Positions 19,353 through 30,460 of a DNA stretch of 38,093 bases are shown here, one piece after another. The position numbers were made by a program, and so were the translations under genes. Positions within the stretch are counted from its first letter, which is position 1, and the number at the start of each line of letters is the position of its first letter. Origin of the DNA: Candidatus Methylomirabilota bacterium (lineage in GTDB: Bacteria > Methylomirabilota > Methylomirabilia > Methylomirabilales > CSP1-5); contig VRUN01000010.1 of assembly GCA_019456075.1 (NCBI GenBank), positions 1 to 38,093 of the forward strand. The letters run 5' to 3'. The notes under the pieces are model-generated. The model saw nothing but the letters and a program-made list of their open reading frames with translations. It was not told the DNA's origin and searched no databases.

Positions 19353-20645
19353 TCACGATCGTTGCCGAATCCGGACGGCCCGGGCATGGCCGTCCAACCC
19401 TTCGAGAGATGCCAACGTCATGGCAGGTCCCCCCAGCCGATTCAACCCCTCCTCGGTGAAATGGAGGAGGCTCATCCGGTGCAGAAAATCCTCCACCGAG
19501 AGCGGGGAAGCAAACCGCGCCGTCCCCCCCGTGGGCAGGACATGGTTCGGGCCGGCCAGGTAGTCCCCGAGGGCTTCCGGGGAAAAACCCCCCAGGAAGA
19601 CGGCCCCCGCGTGCCGGACACGGTTCACATGGGACCACGGGTCCTGACAGTGGAGTTCCACATGTTCGGGCGCGATGCTGCTGACTAACGCAAACGCCGC
19701 CTCAAGGCTCGGGACCAAGAGGATGGCCCCGTTTTTCGCAAGGCTCGCCTCGGCAATCCTGGCCCGCGGGAGATCATTGAGCTGTTGCCTCAGTTCGGCC
19801 ACCAGCGCTTCGGCGAGGGACTCGCTCACCGTGATGCAGAGGCTCATGGCCTCCTCATCATGCTCTGCCTGGGCCAGAAGATCTGCGGCAACGTACGCGG
19901 GGTTGGCCGCCGCGTCCGCCACCACCACCACCTCGGTCGGCCCCGCGATCGCATCAATTCCCACCTCCCCGGCCACCAGCCTTTTGGCGGTTGCGACGTA
20001 GATATTGCCCGGACCCACGACCTTGTCCACACGGGGGATGGAGACAGTCCCGTACGCCAATGCCGCGATCGCATGCGCCCCACCCACCTTGTAGATCTCT
20101 GTAATCCCTGCCACCGAGGCAGCGACGAGCACCGCCGGATGCACCGCCAGATCGGAAGAAACCGGGGTGCAGATTACCCTCCGCTCGACCCCTGCCACGG
20201 CCGCAGGCACACCAATCATCAGGACGGTGGAGGGATAGACCGCCTTCCCGCCGGGGATGTAGATCCCGACGGCGTCCAGCGGCCGACAGAGCTGACCGAG
20301 GACCGTGCCTTCCTCGGTGAGGAACCAAGAGTGGGGGAGCTGCCGGCGGTGAAAAGTTTCGATCCGCGCTGCGGCCAGCTTTAAGGCCGCGATCGCCTCG
20401 GGCGGAAGTTCGTCAAAAGCCCGCTCCACCTCTGCAGCCGTGACCCGGAGTGTCGCGGGCGTCAGCGTCGCTCCATCGAATCGTTGCGCGTATTCCATGA
20501 CGGCCGCCTCGCCTTTCTCACGCACATCGGTGAGGATGGGGCGAACCGCCATCTCCGCCTCGGCGGACACCGTCGCCCGCCGCACAGCGAGCTCTTTCAG
20601 GAAGGCGGTCCCTGCATCTCCACCAGCGTGGAGGAGTCGAATCAT
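19353..20645 (-). CDS. hisD: histidinol dehydrogenase
   Basis: GIYIPGGKAVYPSTVLMIGVPAAVAG, IDAIAGPTEVVVVAD, GPNHVLPTGGTARFASPLSVEDF; ATG at 20645 (MIRLLHAG). Confidence 0.96.
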   Translation of the reverse strand: MIRLLHAGGDAGTAFLKELAVRRATVSAEAEMAVRPILTDVREKGEAAVMEYAQRFDGATLTPATLRVTAAEVERAFDELPPEAIAALKLAAARIETFHRRQLPHSWFLTEEGTVLGQLCRPLDAVGIYIPGGKAVYPSTVLMIGVPAAVAGVERRVICTPVSSDLAVHPAVLVAASVAGITEIYKVGGAHAIAALAYGTVSIPRVDKVVGPGNIYVATAKRLVAGEVGIDAIAGPTEVVVVADAAANPAYVAADLLAQAEHDEEAMSLCITVSESLAEALVAELRQQLNDLPRARIAEASLAKNGAILLVPSLEAAFALVSSIAPEHVELHCQDPWSHVNRVRHAGAVFLGGFSPEALGDYLAGPNHVLPTGGTARFASPLSVEDFLHRMSLLHFTEEGLNRLGGPAMTLASLEGLDGHARAVRIRQRS

Positions 20646-21298
20646 GCCCCTCCTCCCTGAATGGCAGCCGTCAGGCGCTCGATCATTCCACGCACCTGCT
20701 GGTATTTGGTCTTCAAGGCTGCCCGATTGACGATGAGCCGCGCCGTTGCGGTGGTGATCTCTTCCACCTCCTCTAACCCATTTTCCTGCAAGGTCCGTCC
20801 CGTGTCGACCAGGTCCACAATCCGTTCGCAAAGCCCCGCCAAAGGCGCCAGCTCGATGGACCCTGAGAGGCGAATGATCTCCACCTGGACCCCTTGTTCA
20901 GTGAAATACCGTTCGGTCAACGTCGGATATTTGGTGGCGACGCGCAAGGAAGAAAAACCGACGGGTCGCCCCTTGTCTTCCAGGTTCGTCGGTCGAGCCA
21001 CCACCAAGCGACACGCTCCGTATTTAAGATCCAGCGGCTCGTACACGTCCCGCTCCTGCTCGAGCAAGATGTCCTTTCCCACCACGCCCATATCGGTGGC
21101 CCCGTACTCCACATAGGTGGGAATATCGGCGGGACGCAGCACCAGGAAGCGGTAGGCCCCTGTGAAGTCCTCGCACAAGAGACGCCGAGATTCCGCCAGC
21201 CCCTCGAGCCCCTGGACCCCGGTCGCCTCGAAGAGCTTGATGGCCTCCGCAAGAAGCCGCCCCTTGGGCAAGGCGATTGCGATTTGTCCCCGCCGCAT
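20642..21298 (-). CDS. hisG: ATP phosphoribosyltransferase (short form)
   Basis: IALPKGRLLAEAIKLF, GATDMGVVGKDILLE, IVDLVDTGRTLQENGL; 218 aa. Confidence 0.95.
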   Translation of the reverse strand: MRRGQIAIALPKGRLLAEAIKLFEATGVQGLEGLAESRRLLCEDFTGAYRFLVLRPADIPTYVEYGATDMGVVGKDILLEQERDVYEPLDLKYGACRLVVARPTNLEDKGRPVGFSSLRVATKYPTLTERYFTEQGVQVEIIRLSGSIELAPLAGLCERIVDLVDTGRTLQENGLEEVEEITTATARLIVNRAALKTKYQQVRGMIERLTAAIQGGGA

Positions 21299-22555
21299 TT
21301 AGCCCTCCACCCGATAAATGTCCCCCCCGAGGGAGCGGAGCTTTGCCTCTAATGTCTCGTAGCCTCGATCGAGGTGATAAATGCGATGGACCACCGTCTC
21401 ACCGCGGGCCTGGAGTCCTGCCAAAACCAGGGAGGCACTGGCGCGGAGATCGGTCGCCATGACGGGGGCTCCCCGGAGGAAGGGAACACCGCGGACCAAG
21501 GCCGAGCGACCCGTAACCGCAATATCTGCTCCCATGCGCAAAAGCTCCGGGATGTGCATAAAGCGATTCTCGAAGACCGTCTCCGTGATCACGGACTTTC
21601 CCTCGGCGATCGCCATCAAGACCATAATCTGGGCCTGCATATCGGTGGCGAAGCCAGGAAAGGGCTCAGTGGCGATATCCACCGGCCGCGGCCGGGCAGC
21701 CATCCTCACCCGGACCCCACCGGCCTCTTCCGCCACACCTGCCCCTGCGTCTCGCAGTTTTGTCATCACCGCATCGAAGTGCTGAGGCACACACCCCTGG
21801 ATCAAGACGTCTCCCTGGGTGATCGCCGCTGCCACCGCAAAGGTCCCCGCCTCTATCCGGTCCGGAATAATCCGGTGTGGTGCCCCCGTCAAATCTTCGA
21901 CCCCCTCGATGGTGATGGTGGATGTCCCCGCTCCCTCGATTCGCGCCCCCATCTTCTGAAGGAGACGGGCCAAGTCTTCAACCTCCGGCTCGCAGGCGGC
22001 ATTTTCGAGGACCGTGGTCCCCTTCGCCAAGGTCGCCGCCATCATGAGGTTTTCGGTCCCCGTGACCGTGATCGTGTCAAACAACAGACGCGTCCCGCTC
22101 AGGCGAGACGCCTTGGCCACCACATATCCCTCCACCAGGTCGATCTCGGCCCCCATCGCTTGGAGGCCCACCAGATGCAGGTTGATAGGCCGGGGGCCAA
22201 TGGCACACCCTCCTGGAAGTGAAACCCGAGCCTTGCCAAACCTGGCGAGGAGCGGCCCGAGCACCAGAACCGATGCCCGCATCGTCCGCACGAGATCGTA
22301 CGGAACCTCGAACCGCCGAACCGCTCGTGAGGTGAGACCTATCGTCCCAGGGGCCGCCACCCGCGACTCCACCCCCATGAACCCGAGCAACCGCTCGATG
22401 GTCGCGACATCCTGAAGTGAGGGGACATTCTCGAGCGTGAGCTCCTCAGATGTGAGGAGCACGGCTGCCATGGCGGGCAGGGCAGCATTCTTCGCCCCGC
22501 TGACCTTCACACTGCCCACCAACGGCTTTCCGCCCCGAATCACCAGTCGGTCCAT
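21299..22555 (-). CDS. murA: UDP-N-acetylglucosamine 1-carboxyvinyltransferase
   Basis: [71 protein letters not shown]. Confidence 0.96.
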   Translation of the reverse strand: MDRLVIRGGKPLVGSVKVSGAKNAALPAMAAVLLTSEELTLENVPSLQDVATIERLLGFMGVESRVAAPGTIGLTSRAVRRFEVPYDLVRTMRASVLVLGPLLARFGKARVSLPGGCAIGPRPINLHLVGLQAMGAEIDLVEGYVVAKASRLSGTRLLFDTITVTGTENLMMAATLAKGTTVLENAACEPEVEDLARLLQKMGARIEGAGTSTITIEGVEDLTGAPHRIIPDRIEAGTFAVAAAITQGDVLIQGCVPQHFDAVMTKLRDAGAGVAEEAGGVRVRMAARPRPVDIATEPFPGFATDMQAQIMVLMAIAEGKSVITETVFENRFMHIPELLRMGADIAVTGRSALVRGVPFLRGAPVMATDLRASASLVLAGLQARGETVVHRIYHLDRGYETLEAKLRSLGGDIYRVEG

Positions 22556-22574
22556 CTCACGCCCCGTGTTTATC

Positions 22575-23534
22575 TCACACTGCCTTTTCCACGGTGAAAC
22601 CCCTCTGTGCCGGGGGGTCCGCAGACCCTGAATCTGTGAAGCGGGCAATCGCCACTCGCTCCCGACCGGTCAAGTCACGGGTGATCGCAACATCGGTAAA
22701 CGCCCCCCGATCGCAAAGAAGCTTCACGAGCGAATGTCCTTGCCCCGGCGCCATCTCCAGAGCCACCCATCCCCCAGACCGCAGCAGGGCTCGAGCCCCT
22801 TCACTGATCCGCCGGTGAAATGCCAGGCCGTCCGGGCCCCCATCCAACGCGATCACCGGCTCATAGTGGACCTCGGGCGGTAGGGCCACCAGATCGGACG
22901 TTGCAACGTAGGGAGGGTTGCTAACAATCAGGTCGCACTGTCCGGCAAGACCCGCACCCCAGAGCGGCTCTAGCAGATCGCCCTGAAGGAAAGAGATCTG
23001 CCCGAGAACCCCATGGTCTCTGGCATTTTCTCGGGCGACCTCCAGGGCCCTGCCGGAAATCTCGGTTGCAAAGATCCGGGCGTCGGGACGCGTCTTTGCG
23101 ATCGCCACGGCGATGGCTCCGGCGCCGCTCCCGATATCCACGATCACAGGTCCCTGAAGCATGCCCAGCCGCGTGAGAGCCGTCTCAACAAGGATCTCGG
23201 TCTCGGGGCGGGGGATCAGGACAGCAGGGGTCACCCGGAGGGACAGGGACCAAAATTCCTTCGTCCCCGTGAGATAGGCTAAAGGCTCCCGGGCCTGCCG
23301 CCGGGCGACAAGGGCCCTGTAACCTTCAAGAACCGGAAGAGGGAGCCGTTCTTCAGTAGCCGCATACAGGTCGAGGCGCTCACAGCCAAGCAGAGAAGCC
23401 AAGAGACATTCGGCATCCAGCCGAGCCGTATCCACGCTGGCAGATCTCAGGAGCGCAGTCGCCCACACCAGGGTCTCGCCGACAGATGAACCCGTCGGAG
23501 TGAGGATCGCCTTCTCCTTGACCAACCGTCCCAC
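22575..23534 (-). CDS. prmC: peptide chain release factor N5-glutamine methyltransferase
   Basis: [37 protein letters not shown]. Confidence 0.94.
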   Translation of the reverse strand: MGRLVKEKAILTPTGSSVGETLVWATALLRSASVDTARLDAECLLASLLGCERLDLYAATEERLPLPVLEGYRALVARRQAREPLAYLTGTKEFWSLSLRVTPAVLIPRPETEILVETALTRLGMLQGPVIVDIGSGAGAIAVAIAKTRPDARIFATEISGRALEVARENARDHGVLGQISFLQGDLLEPLWGAGLAGQCDLIVSNPPYVATSDLVALPPEVHYEPVIALDGGPDGLAFHRRISEGARALLRSGGWVALEMAPGQGHSLVKLLCDRGAFTDVAITRDLTGRERVAIARFTDSGSADPPAQRGFTVEKAV

Positions 23535-23555
23535 CGCAGTTCTCCCTCTTCGGTG

Positions 23556-24638
23556 TCATGATGCTGAAGACGCCTTGAGTCGCTCTGCCTCGTGATGAGC
23601 CATGAGGGCCTGTGTCAACCCCTGGAGGGTGCCATCGATCACCTCCGGGAGATTATACAGCGTTAACCCGATGCGGTGATCGGTCACGCGGCCCTGGGGA
23701 AAATTGTACGTCCGGATTCGTTCGCTCCGATCCCCGGTCCCGACCTGCTGTCGCCTGGCGTCCGCGATCTCCCGTTCCTGCTCGGCCCGAGCCTGCTCCA
23801 AAAGACGCGCGCGGAGGACCTTGAGGGCCTTGGCTTTGTTTTTGTGCTGGGACCGTTCGTCCTGACACGAAACCACCAAGCCCGTCGGAAGGTGGGTCAT
23901 GCGCACCGCCGAATCGGTGACGTTCACATGCTGTCCCCCGTGACCGCTGGCCCGGAAGACGTCAATATGCAGATCCTTCGGATCGATTTGAACGTCCACT
24001 TCCTCCGCCTCGACCAGGACCGCGACGGTCACCGTCGAGGTGTGAATGCGACCGCTGGCCTCAGTGACCGGCACCCGCTGAACCCGATGAACGCCACTCT
24101 CGTGCCGGAGCTTCCGAAAGGCCCCCTTCCCCTCAATCGCCAGGATGACTTCTTTCATCCCACCGATCCCCGTAGGATGCCCCGAGAGCATCTCTATCCT
24201 GAAGCCCTCAGATTCCGCGTACCGGGTATACATCCGAAGCAGATCGGCGGCAAACAGGGCGGCTTCATTTCCCCCCGCCCCGGCTCGGATCTCCATGATC
24301 ACCCCTTTTTCATCCGCCGGGTCCTTCGGAAGGAGCATCTCCTGCAGCTCATGCTCCAAGACCTCTCGCCGACCTCTCAGCACCTTGAGTTCCCCCTCAG
24401 CGAGCGCCCGCATTTCGGGGTCGAGGGCCTCCTCGAGGAGGGCGGCCGCCTGTTCCTGCTCGTGCACCAGTCGCTGGTACGCCCGGTGTTTTTCGACGAT
24501 GGGATGAAGATCCGCGTGGGCCTTGGCGTGCCGTTGAAAGGTCTTGGGATCCTGCAGGACGACAGGATCAGCCATCTTTTGGCTCAAGTCCTCGTACCGC
24601 TTCTCGATCTCCCGCAGCTTATCGGACCACGTCAACAT
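23556..24638 (-). CDS. prfA: peptide chain release factor 1
   Basis: GGQ motif [46 protein letters not shown]. Confidence 0.95.
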   Translation of the reverse strand: MLTWSDKLREIEKRYEDLSQKMADPVVLQDPKTFQRHAKAHADLHPIVEKHRAYQRLVHEQEQAAALLEEALDPEMRALAEGELKVLRGRREVLEHELQEMLLPKDPADEKGVIMEIRAGAGGNEAALFAADLLRMYTRYAESEGFRIEMLSGHPTGIGGMKEVILAIEGKGAFRKLRHESGVHRVQRVPVTEASGRIHTSTVTVAVLVEAEEVDVQIDPKDLHIDVFRASGHGGQHVNVTDSAVRMTHLPTGLVVSCQDERSQHKNKAKALKVLRARLLEQARAEQEREIADARRQQVGTGDRSERIRTYNFPQGRVTDHRIGLTLYNLPEVIDGTLQGLTQALMAHHEAERLKASSAS

Positions 24639-24701
24639 AAGAGGTCGTTCACACTTCCCTGGTCACCGAGGGGCTGGAGTGCCCCCTGGGGAGCCGGTGA
24701 A

Positions 24702-24917
24702 CTATGAACCCGAATCCGTCTTCCGACCGTACCTCCGCTGGAATCGCTCCACACGCCCCTCGGTGTCCACGAGCTTCTGCCGTCCGGTAAAGAACGGATG
24801 ACATTTGGAGCAGATCTCCACCCGCATCTTCGGCACGACCGAACGGGTATGGATGACCTCGCCGCAGGCGCACGTGATGTCACAATCCACGTACTCTGGA
24901 TGGATGCCCTTCTTCAT
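24702..24917 (-). CDS. rpmE: 50S ribosomal protein L31
   Basis: [26 protein letters not shown]...[34 protein letters not shown] (Cys-containing form); start at 24917. Confidence 0.95.
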   Translation of the reverse strand: MKKGIHPEYVDCDITCACGEVIHTRSVVPKMRVEICSKCHPFFTGRQKLVDTEGRVERFQRRYGRKTDSGS

Positions 24918-25001
24918 TTCGGCCTCTCCCGTCCACAACTCGAGCGATGTCCGGCCTCTCGACCCGTAAGGAATTGTAGCACGCTGGGCCCTCAGGGCAA
25001 G

Positions 25002-25026
25002 AAAAAAGCAGCCTTTCGGCTGCTTT
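25002..25026 (-). terminator. rho-independent terminator downstream of rho
   Basis: Minus strand AAAGCAGCC-GAAA-GGCTGCTTTTTTC. Confidence 0.85.
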
Positions 25027-25049
25027 CGCGCGTGGACCTGCACACCACC

Positions 25050-26417
25050 TTACGTGTTCATCGAGCGCAGAAATTCCGCGTTGTCTTTGGTCTCGGACAG
25101 TTTCCCCTGGAGGAGCTCCATCGCCTCGACCACCCCCATGGAGGCCAGGACCTTCCGGAGCACCCACATCCGATTCAGCTCTTCCTGGGTCAGGAGCAGC
25201 TCCTCCTTCCGGGTCCCGGACCGGAAGATGTCGATGGCAGGAAACATTCGCTTATCCACTAAGCGCCGGTCCAAGTGCAACTCCATATTCCCGGTCCCCT
25301 TGAACTCTTCAAAGATCACATCGTCCATCCGGCTGCCGGTATCGACCAAGGCCGTCGCGATGATGGTGAGAGATCCTCCCTCTTCGGTGTTCCGGGCAGC
25401 CCCGAAGAAGCGCTTGGGGCGCTGCAGGGCGTTGGCGTCGACCCCTCCCGAGAGAACTTTGCCGCTCGGCGGACAGACGGCGTTGTAGGCGCGGGCGAGT
25501 CGGGTGATCGAGTCGAGCAGGATGACCACAGCCCGCTTGTGCTCCACGAGACGTCTCGCCTTTTCCAAGACCATCTCCGACACCTGGACGTGGCGACTGG
25601 CCGGCTCGTCAAACGTCGAGCTAATCACTTCCGCCTTCACCGATCGCTGGAAATCGGTCACTTCTTCCGGGCGCTCATCGATCAGGAGCACGATGAGAAA
25701 CACCTCCGGGTGATTCTTGGTGATGCTGTTCGCAATCTTTTGAAGCAGGATCGTCTTCCCGGTCCGGGGCTGCGCCACGATGAGTCCCCGCTGCCCCTTC
25801 CCGATGGGCGTGATCAAATTCATGACCCGCATGGCGACCTCATCCCCGGTGGTTTCGAGGCCGAGCCGCTCGTCCGGAAAGAGAGGGGTCAGACTATCGA
25901 AGAGGATCTTGTCTTTGATCGCCTCGGGGTTTTCAAAGTTCACGGCCTCCACCTTGAGAAGGGCAAAATACCGTTCCCCCTCCTTCGGTGGGCGGACCTG
26001 GCCTGACACGGTATCGCCGGTCCTCAGATCGAAACGCCGGATCTGGGATGGGGAGACATAGATATCATCGGGCCCCGGAAGGTAGTTATAGTTAGGCGCC
26101 CGGAGGAAGCCGAAACCATCCGGGAGGACTTCCAAGACTCCTTCGGCAAAGATGAGCCCGTTCTTTTCCGCCTGCAGCTCTAACACTTTGAAAATGAGTT
26201 CCTGCTTCCGGAGGGCGCTGGCGCCTACCAAGCCCAGGCCGCGCGCAATAGCAGTGAGTTCAGGGATAGTCTTCTCGGTTAACTCCGCCAAATTCATCAG
26301 ACCTTCGCGAGGAGGCTCCTTGACCACATCTCGGGTCATGTCCTTTGTCTCCCTCGTCTCTTTCCCCTCTTTGGTCGCCTCCTTGGCGGCTTCGGTGGTA
26401 TGGCGTTGGGACGGCAT
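25050..26417 (-). CDS. rho: transcription termination factor Rho
   Basis: Rho N-domain [76 protein letters not shown]; start could be internal at MNLAEL. Confidence 0.96.
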   Translation of the reverse strand: MPSQRHTTEAAKEATKEGKETRETKDMTRDVVKEPPREGLMNLAELTEKTIPELTAIARGLGLVGASALRKQELIFKVLELQAEKNGLIFAEGVLEVLPDGFGFLRAPNYNYLPGPDDIYVSPSQIRRFDLRTGDTVSGQVRPPKEGERYFALLKVEAVNFENPEAIKDKILFDSLTPLFPDERLGLETTGDEVAMRVMNLITPIGKGQRGLIVAQPRTGKTILLQKIANSITKNHPEVFLIVLLIDERPEEVTDFQRSVKAEVISSTFDEPASRHVQVSEMVLEKARRLVEHKRAVVILLDSITRLARAYNAVCPPSGKVLSGGVDANALQRPKRFFGAARNTEEGGSLTIIATALVDTGSRMDDVIFEEFKGTGNMELHLDRRLVDKRMFPAIDIFRSGTRKEELLLTQEELNRMWVLRKVLASMGVVEAMELLQGKLSETKDNAEFLRSMNT

Positions 26418-26712
26418 AGCGTTTTTTCTTCCCTCCTTGTCGCTCCTGTCGCGGGCCCGGGAACCCCCCGGCTTTCTTATCCTCTTGCACTAACCCCCGG
26501 AGCGTACATTCGTTGCTTACAGCGTCACGACACCTCGATGCGGGATCGGGCGCGATCGCCCCAGATACCGTGTGTGGGGCCGAGATGTCCTTGTTCGTAT
26601 ATGTGCACTAACCGATACAGGGGATCTCCCGAGACTGATCAGGATAGCTGACGTTCGGAGGTGGAATACATTTGAGAGTGAGGAGAAGTCTGCATCCAAA
26701 ATGTCTACGATA

Positions 26713-26741
26713 ATACTAAGTACCCCCCTAGACCTTGTCAA
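26713..26741 (-). promoter_or_regulatory. putative sigma70 promoter for rho
   Basis: Minus strand TTGACA - 17 nt - TAGTAT, about 290 nt upstream of the rho start. Confidence 0.65.
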
Positions 26742-27349
26742 GTTCTTTCTGAGCCTGTCCGGAGCAGCACATCGTAGATTTCCCGCACCCTTCGCTCCGT
26801 CTCCCAAAGATCCCCTCCATTATCGATGACGAAATGGGCTCGCTTCACCTTTTCCCGAAGCGGCACCTGACTCCGAATGCGGGCCAAAGCCTCCTCTTGG
26901 CTCAGCCCCCGATCACTCATGAGGCGAGCGACCTGCGCCTCTTCGGGGGCGGTAACGACTACGACCCAATCGAACCGACGCTCGGACTCAGCCTCGATGA
27001 GAAGTGGAAGTTCCACCACACATATGGAGACCCCCTGTGTCCGAAGTTCAACCACTCGCTCTTCCACCGCGGCGACTAGGGCAGGATGGACAATGGTCTC
27101 GAGCCGCCTCCGGAGCTCCTTATCACGAAAGACCATTTCTCCTAATGATTTCCGATCGAGGGTCCCGTCATCTTGCAGGATGAGACTTCCGAAGGCCTCA
27201 ACGATGGATTCAAATACTGGTGTCCCTGAATACTGCAATTCTCGGACCATCTCATCAGCATCGAGGACCGCGGCTCCCCGCTCCGCGAACATGCGGGCGA
27301 CGGTACTCTTACCGGTGGCGATCCCCCCCGTCAGCCCCACACGGATCAT
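26738..27349 (-). CDS. coaE: dephospho-CoA kinase
   Basis: RVGLTGGIATGKSTVARMFAERGAAVLDADEMVRELQ, VVVTAPEEAQVARLMSDRGLSQEEALARI. Confidence 0.95.
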   Translation of the reverse strand: MIRVGLTGGIATGKSTVARMFAERGAAVLDADEMVRELQYSGTPVFESIVEAFGSLILQDDGTLDRKSLGEMVFRDKELRRRLETIVHPALVAAVEERVVELRTQGVSICVVELPLLIEAESERRFDWVVVVTAPEEAQVARLMSDRGLSQEEALARIRSQVPLREKVKRAHFVIDNGGDLWETERRVREIYDVLLRTGSERT

Positions 27350-27353
27350 ACGA

Positions 27354-28217
27354 TCACAGCATCCCTGGTCCTGTTCCCTCGAGGCTTGCGAGCAGACGCG
27401 TAAACTCGAGCTCGCGGAACAGGTTCCGAAGGCGCTCCCAATCGGGGAGCGGGCGCCGCAAGGCCTCAGGCGAGACGGAAACGGGAACGTCGGTCCGGAT
27501 GGTGACGAGGGTGTGGTTCATTTGGATTTGCTCAGTATGGGCCTTTAAGGCCTCGCGGAGCTTTGGCCGCTTCACGCGATCAAGGGATCCCAGGAGATGC
27601 TCGAGCGTCCCGAATTCTTGGATCAGGGCGCTGGCCGTCTTCTCGCCCACACCAGGCACTCCCGGGATGTTATCGACGGCGTCCCCCGTGAGACTCATGA
27701 GGTCCGTCATCGCCTGAGGCGGCACCCCGTACCGGTCCACGACATCTTGCACGCGATAGGTCTTGTCGCGCATGGGATCGTAGACCTGGACGGCAGGCCC
27801 CACCAACTGAAACAGATCCTTGTCCCCGGAAACGATGGTCACCTGGAAGCCATGGTCAGCCGCTCGAACCGCGATGGTCCCTATAATGTCGTCCGCCTCG
27901 TAGCCCTCCTCCATCAGGGTCGGAACCTTAAGCGCCTCCACGACCTGATAAATATAGGGGACCTGAGAAGCCAGGGCATCGGGCATCGGCGGTCGCTGCG
28001 CCTTGTAGGCTTCGAACGCCCGGTGGCGCTCCGTTTCCCCTCCAGCATCGAACACCACGGCCGCATACTCCGGAACTCGTTCCCGCAGGACCTTACAGAA
28101 CATGTTGGTAAACCCGTAGACTGCACTCGTCGGCAGCCCCCGAGAGTTACTCATGGGTGGAAGGGCATAGAAGGCTCGATAGATGTAAGCCGTGCCGTCA
28201 ATAAGGTATATCTGCAT
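27354..28217 (-). CDS. 5'-3' exonuclease (PolA N-terminal domain only)
   Basis: IYLIDGTAYIYRAFYALPPMSNSRGLPTSAVYGFTNMF, SGDKDLFQLVGP, H3TH LTGDAVDNIPGVPGVGEKTASALI; stops right after LFRELEFTRLL, where full PolA would continue. Confidence 0.9.
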   Translation of the reverse strand: MQIYLIDGTAYIYRAFYALPPMSNSRGLPTSAVYGFTNMFCKVLRERVPEYAAVVFDAGGETERHRAFEAYKAQRPPMPDALASQVPYIYQVVEALKVPTLMEEGYEADDIIGTIAVRAADHGFQVTIVSGDKDLFQLVGPAVQVYDPMRDKTYRVQDVVDRYGVPPQAMTDLMSLTGDAVDNIPGVPGVGEKTASALIQEFGTLEHLLGSLDRVKRPKLREALKAHTEQIQMNHTLVTIRTDVPVSVSPEALRRPLPDWERLRNLFRELEFTRLLASLEGTGPGML

Positions 28218-28243
28218 TGCCAATCACTGGCTGGTCAAGCCCC

Positions 28244-28507
28244 TCAGCCCAGGTCACCCCAGCGGTGCTGGAGAATAGCCAGGGCGGACTCTCTCGACGC
28301 CGATCGCTCCTCCACGATCCGACCGACGACCTCTCGGGGAGAGGCCGCCACGATCTGCACCTCCCACTCTTGCCCGCTCCCGTTGAACGTCAAGACGCGA
28401 CTGCCCACCCCCATCCGGAGGACCCGGATGATCTGGCGAACCGGGGCTGCGCTGAACCGAACTTCGCCCCCCAGGCGGTGTTCCGCGGTCACATAAAACC
28501 GATGCAT
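28244..28507 (-). pseudogene. truncated RsmE (16S rRNA m3U1498 methyltransferase), PUA-like N-domain only
   Basis: MHRFYVTAEHRLGGEVRFSAAPVRQIIRVLRMGVGSRVLTFNGSGQEWEVQIV resembles the RsmE N-terminus; ORF ends at about 87 aa with no SPOUT domain. Confidence 0.75.
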
Positions 28508-28515
28508 GACTTGCC

Positions 28516-28634
28516 GTCCAACGTCCAAAGTCCACAGTCGTGCGAAATGCAACGTCCGAGGCGCAACATCAGTTGAAAATCGTTCGTTGGCATTTGACCT
28601 TGGACTTTGGACATTCGACTTTGGACATTAGCAA
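28516..28634 (-). repeat. heptanucleotide repeat element G (dnaJ/rsmE junction)
   Basis: GTCCAAC GTCCAAA GTCCACA GTCGTGC ... TTTGACC TTGGACT TTGGACA TTCGACT TTGGACA. Confidence 0.9.
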
Positions 28635-28677
28635 GTTTCGCGGGAAGATCTGACGAGGAAAAAAGCGGGAAATCGAT

Positions 28678-29775
28678 TTAGCCGCCTAAGAGCTCCCGGA
28701 CCCTTTCGAAGAAGCCCTTGCTCAGGGGAGTTCCCTCCCCGTTATCGAGGCGATGAAGCTCCTCCAGGAGCTCCCGCTGCTTGGGCGTGAGGCGGCTCGG
28801 AATCTCTACCAAGACCTTGACTCTGAGGTCTCCCCGGCCGTAGCCCCGAAGACTTGGAAGGCCGTATCCGCCGAATCGAAATTCCGTGCCTGGTTGGGTC
28901 CCAGGAGGAATGTGAATGGGGATCATCCCGTTGAGAGTGGGAACCTGGGCGTCGCCCCCCAAGGCAGCCTGGGTGAAGGCGATCGGGACTTCACAGATCA
29001 AATCATCCCCCTCCCGATGGAAAATCGGGTGCTCCGCCACATGGACCTCCACGTACAAATCACCGGCGGGTCCTCCTCTGATCCCTGCCTCCCCCTCGCC
29101 ACTGATTCGGAGCCGCGTCCCGGTCTCCACCCCTGGGGGGACCTTCACCTTCACCGTCCGCTCCGTTACGATCCGGGCCTCCCCTCGACACGCCCGGCAG
29201 GGGGACCCGATAACGTTCCCCTCTCCTCCGCAGCGACGACAGGTCTGACTGACCGTGAGAAAACCTCTGGAAAACCGGACCTGGCCTCTCCCGCGGCAAT
29301 CCGGACAGGTGGCTGCCCGGGTCCCCGGCTGAGCCCCGGTCCCCCGACAGCTTTCACACGCCTCCAGTCGGGGAACGAGAATCTCCTTCTTTGCCCCCTT
29401 CGCAGCTTCCTCTAAGGTTACGGAGAGGTTATAGCGGAGGTCGGCCCCCCGGTGGGTGGCGCTCCGCGTGCCGAATCCTCCAAAGAACCCTCCCAGGATG
29501 TCCTCAAAAATCCCTCCGAACCCCACACCGAAATCGGACGCCTCGGTTATCCGGGGACCCCCCACGGCCCCATACAGGTCGTATTCCTGCCGCCGCTCAG
29601 GTTCCGACAAGACCTCGTAGGCTTCGTTGATTTCCTTGAACTGTTCCGCCGCCGCAGGGTCGTCGGGATTCTTATCGGGATGGAACCTCAAGGCCAGGCG
29701 GCGATAGGCCTTCTTGATCTCTTCAGGGGAGGCTCTTTTGGAAACCCCAAGAATCTGGTAGAAGTCTTTACTCAC
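28678..29775 (-). CDS. dnaJ: chaperone DnaJ
   Basis: J domain [34 protein letters not shown], zinc-finger CXXCXGXG repeats. Confidence 0.96.
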   Translation of the reverse strand: MSKDFYQILGVSKRASPEEIKKAYRRLALRFHPDKNPDDPAAAEQFKEINEAYEVLSEPERRQEYDLYGAVGGPRITEASDFGVGFGGIFEDILGGFFGGFGTRSATHRGADLRYNLSVTLEEAAKGAKKEILVPRLEACESCRGTGAQPGTRAATCPDCRGRGQVRFSRGFLTVSQTCRRCGGEGNVIGSPCRACRGEARIVTERTVKVKVPPGVETGTRLRISGEGEAGIRGGPAGDLYVEVHVAEHPIFHREGDDLICEVPIAFTQAALGGDAQVPTLNGMIPIHIPPGTQPGTEFRFGGYGLPSLRGYGRGDLRVKVLVEIPSRLTPKQRELLEELHRLDNGEGTPLSKGFFERVRELLGG

Positions 29776-30394
29776 CGGCTTTCACCTCCGAGCGGCTTTC
29801 TGCCTCCCCGGGACGGGCCGGACCGGTGGACACCTTGACCAGGGCGGGGCGGAGGACCTTTTGGTCTAGCAGGTACCCCCGGAGAACCTCCTCTACGACG
29901 GTGTTCTCGGGATAGTCCGTCGTCCGCACCTGCTCCACGGCGTGATGCACGGTGGGATCGAACTCCCGTCCGACGCTCTCGATTTCCTTCACCCCTTCCT
30001 TTTCGAGCACCCCTTTGAAGAGACGGAGGGTGATTTCTACCCCTTCGATCACGGCCTCGTTTGCTCCAGACGACACGGCGGACGCACGCGCGGCGGCCAG
30101 GGCGCGCTCGAGATTATCCAGCACCGGGAATAACTCTATGAGCAGATCCTCGTGCGCGGTTCGGATCAGCTCGGCCCGCTCCCGGACGACCCGCTTCCGG
30201 TAATTATCAAACTCAGCCGCCAGGCGAAGATACCGGTCCTGAAGCTCCTCGATCTCTTTTGCCTGGGCCGCGACCTTCTGCGACAACCCCTCCTCCGGGG
30301 TCATCTCCTCCGGTAGCACTGGTCCCTCGGACACGGGGATGACCTGCCCCTTCTCTTCCGAGCCGAACTCCTCTTCCCGCCGCTCCTCGGACAT
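29768..30394 (-). CDS. grpE: nucleotide exchange factor GrpE
   Basis: [52 protein letters not shown]-like C-domain. Confidence 0.94.
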   Translation of the reverse strand: MSEERREEEFGSEEKGQVIPVSEGPVLPEEMTPEEGLSQKVAAQAKEIEELQDRYLRLAAEFDNYRKRVVRERAELIRTAHEDLLIELFPVLDNLERALAAARASAVSSGANEAVIEGVEITLRLFKGVLEKEGVKEIESVGREFDPTVHHAVEQVRTTDYPENTVVEEVLRGYLLDQKVLRPALVKVSTGPARPGEAESRSEVKAGE

Positions 30395-30460
30395 CTCCAA
30401 TTCCCCTGAAGGCACAAAAGGCGAGAGAGAATCCTCCCGCCCTCGAGATCCCAGCGTTCG

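Noticed and set aside
19353-20831. 492-aa extended start for HisD
   Set aside because: The N-terminal extension overlaps hisG and has no HisD-like sequence; MIRLLHAG at 20645 is the better start.
24700-24730. Additional heptamer array at the rpmE 3' end (GGTGAAC TATGAAC CCGAATC)
   Set aside because: Only two to three imperfect units overlapping the rpmE C-terminal codons; too short to distinguish from chance.
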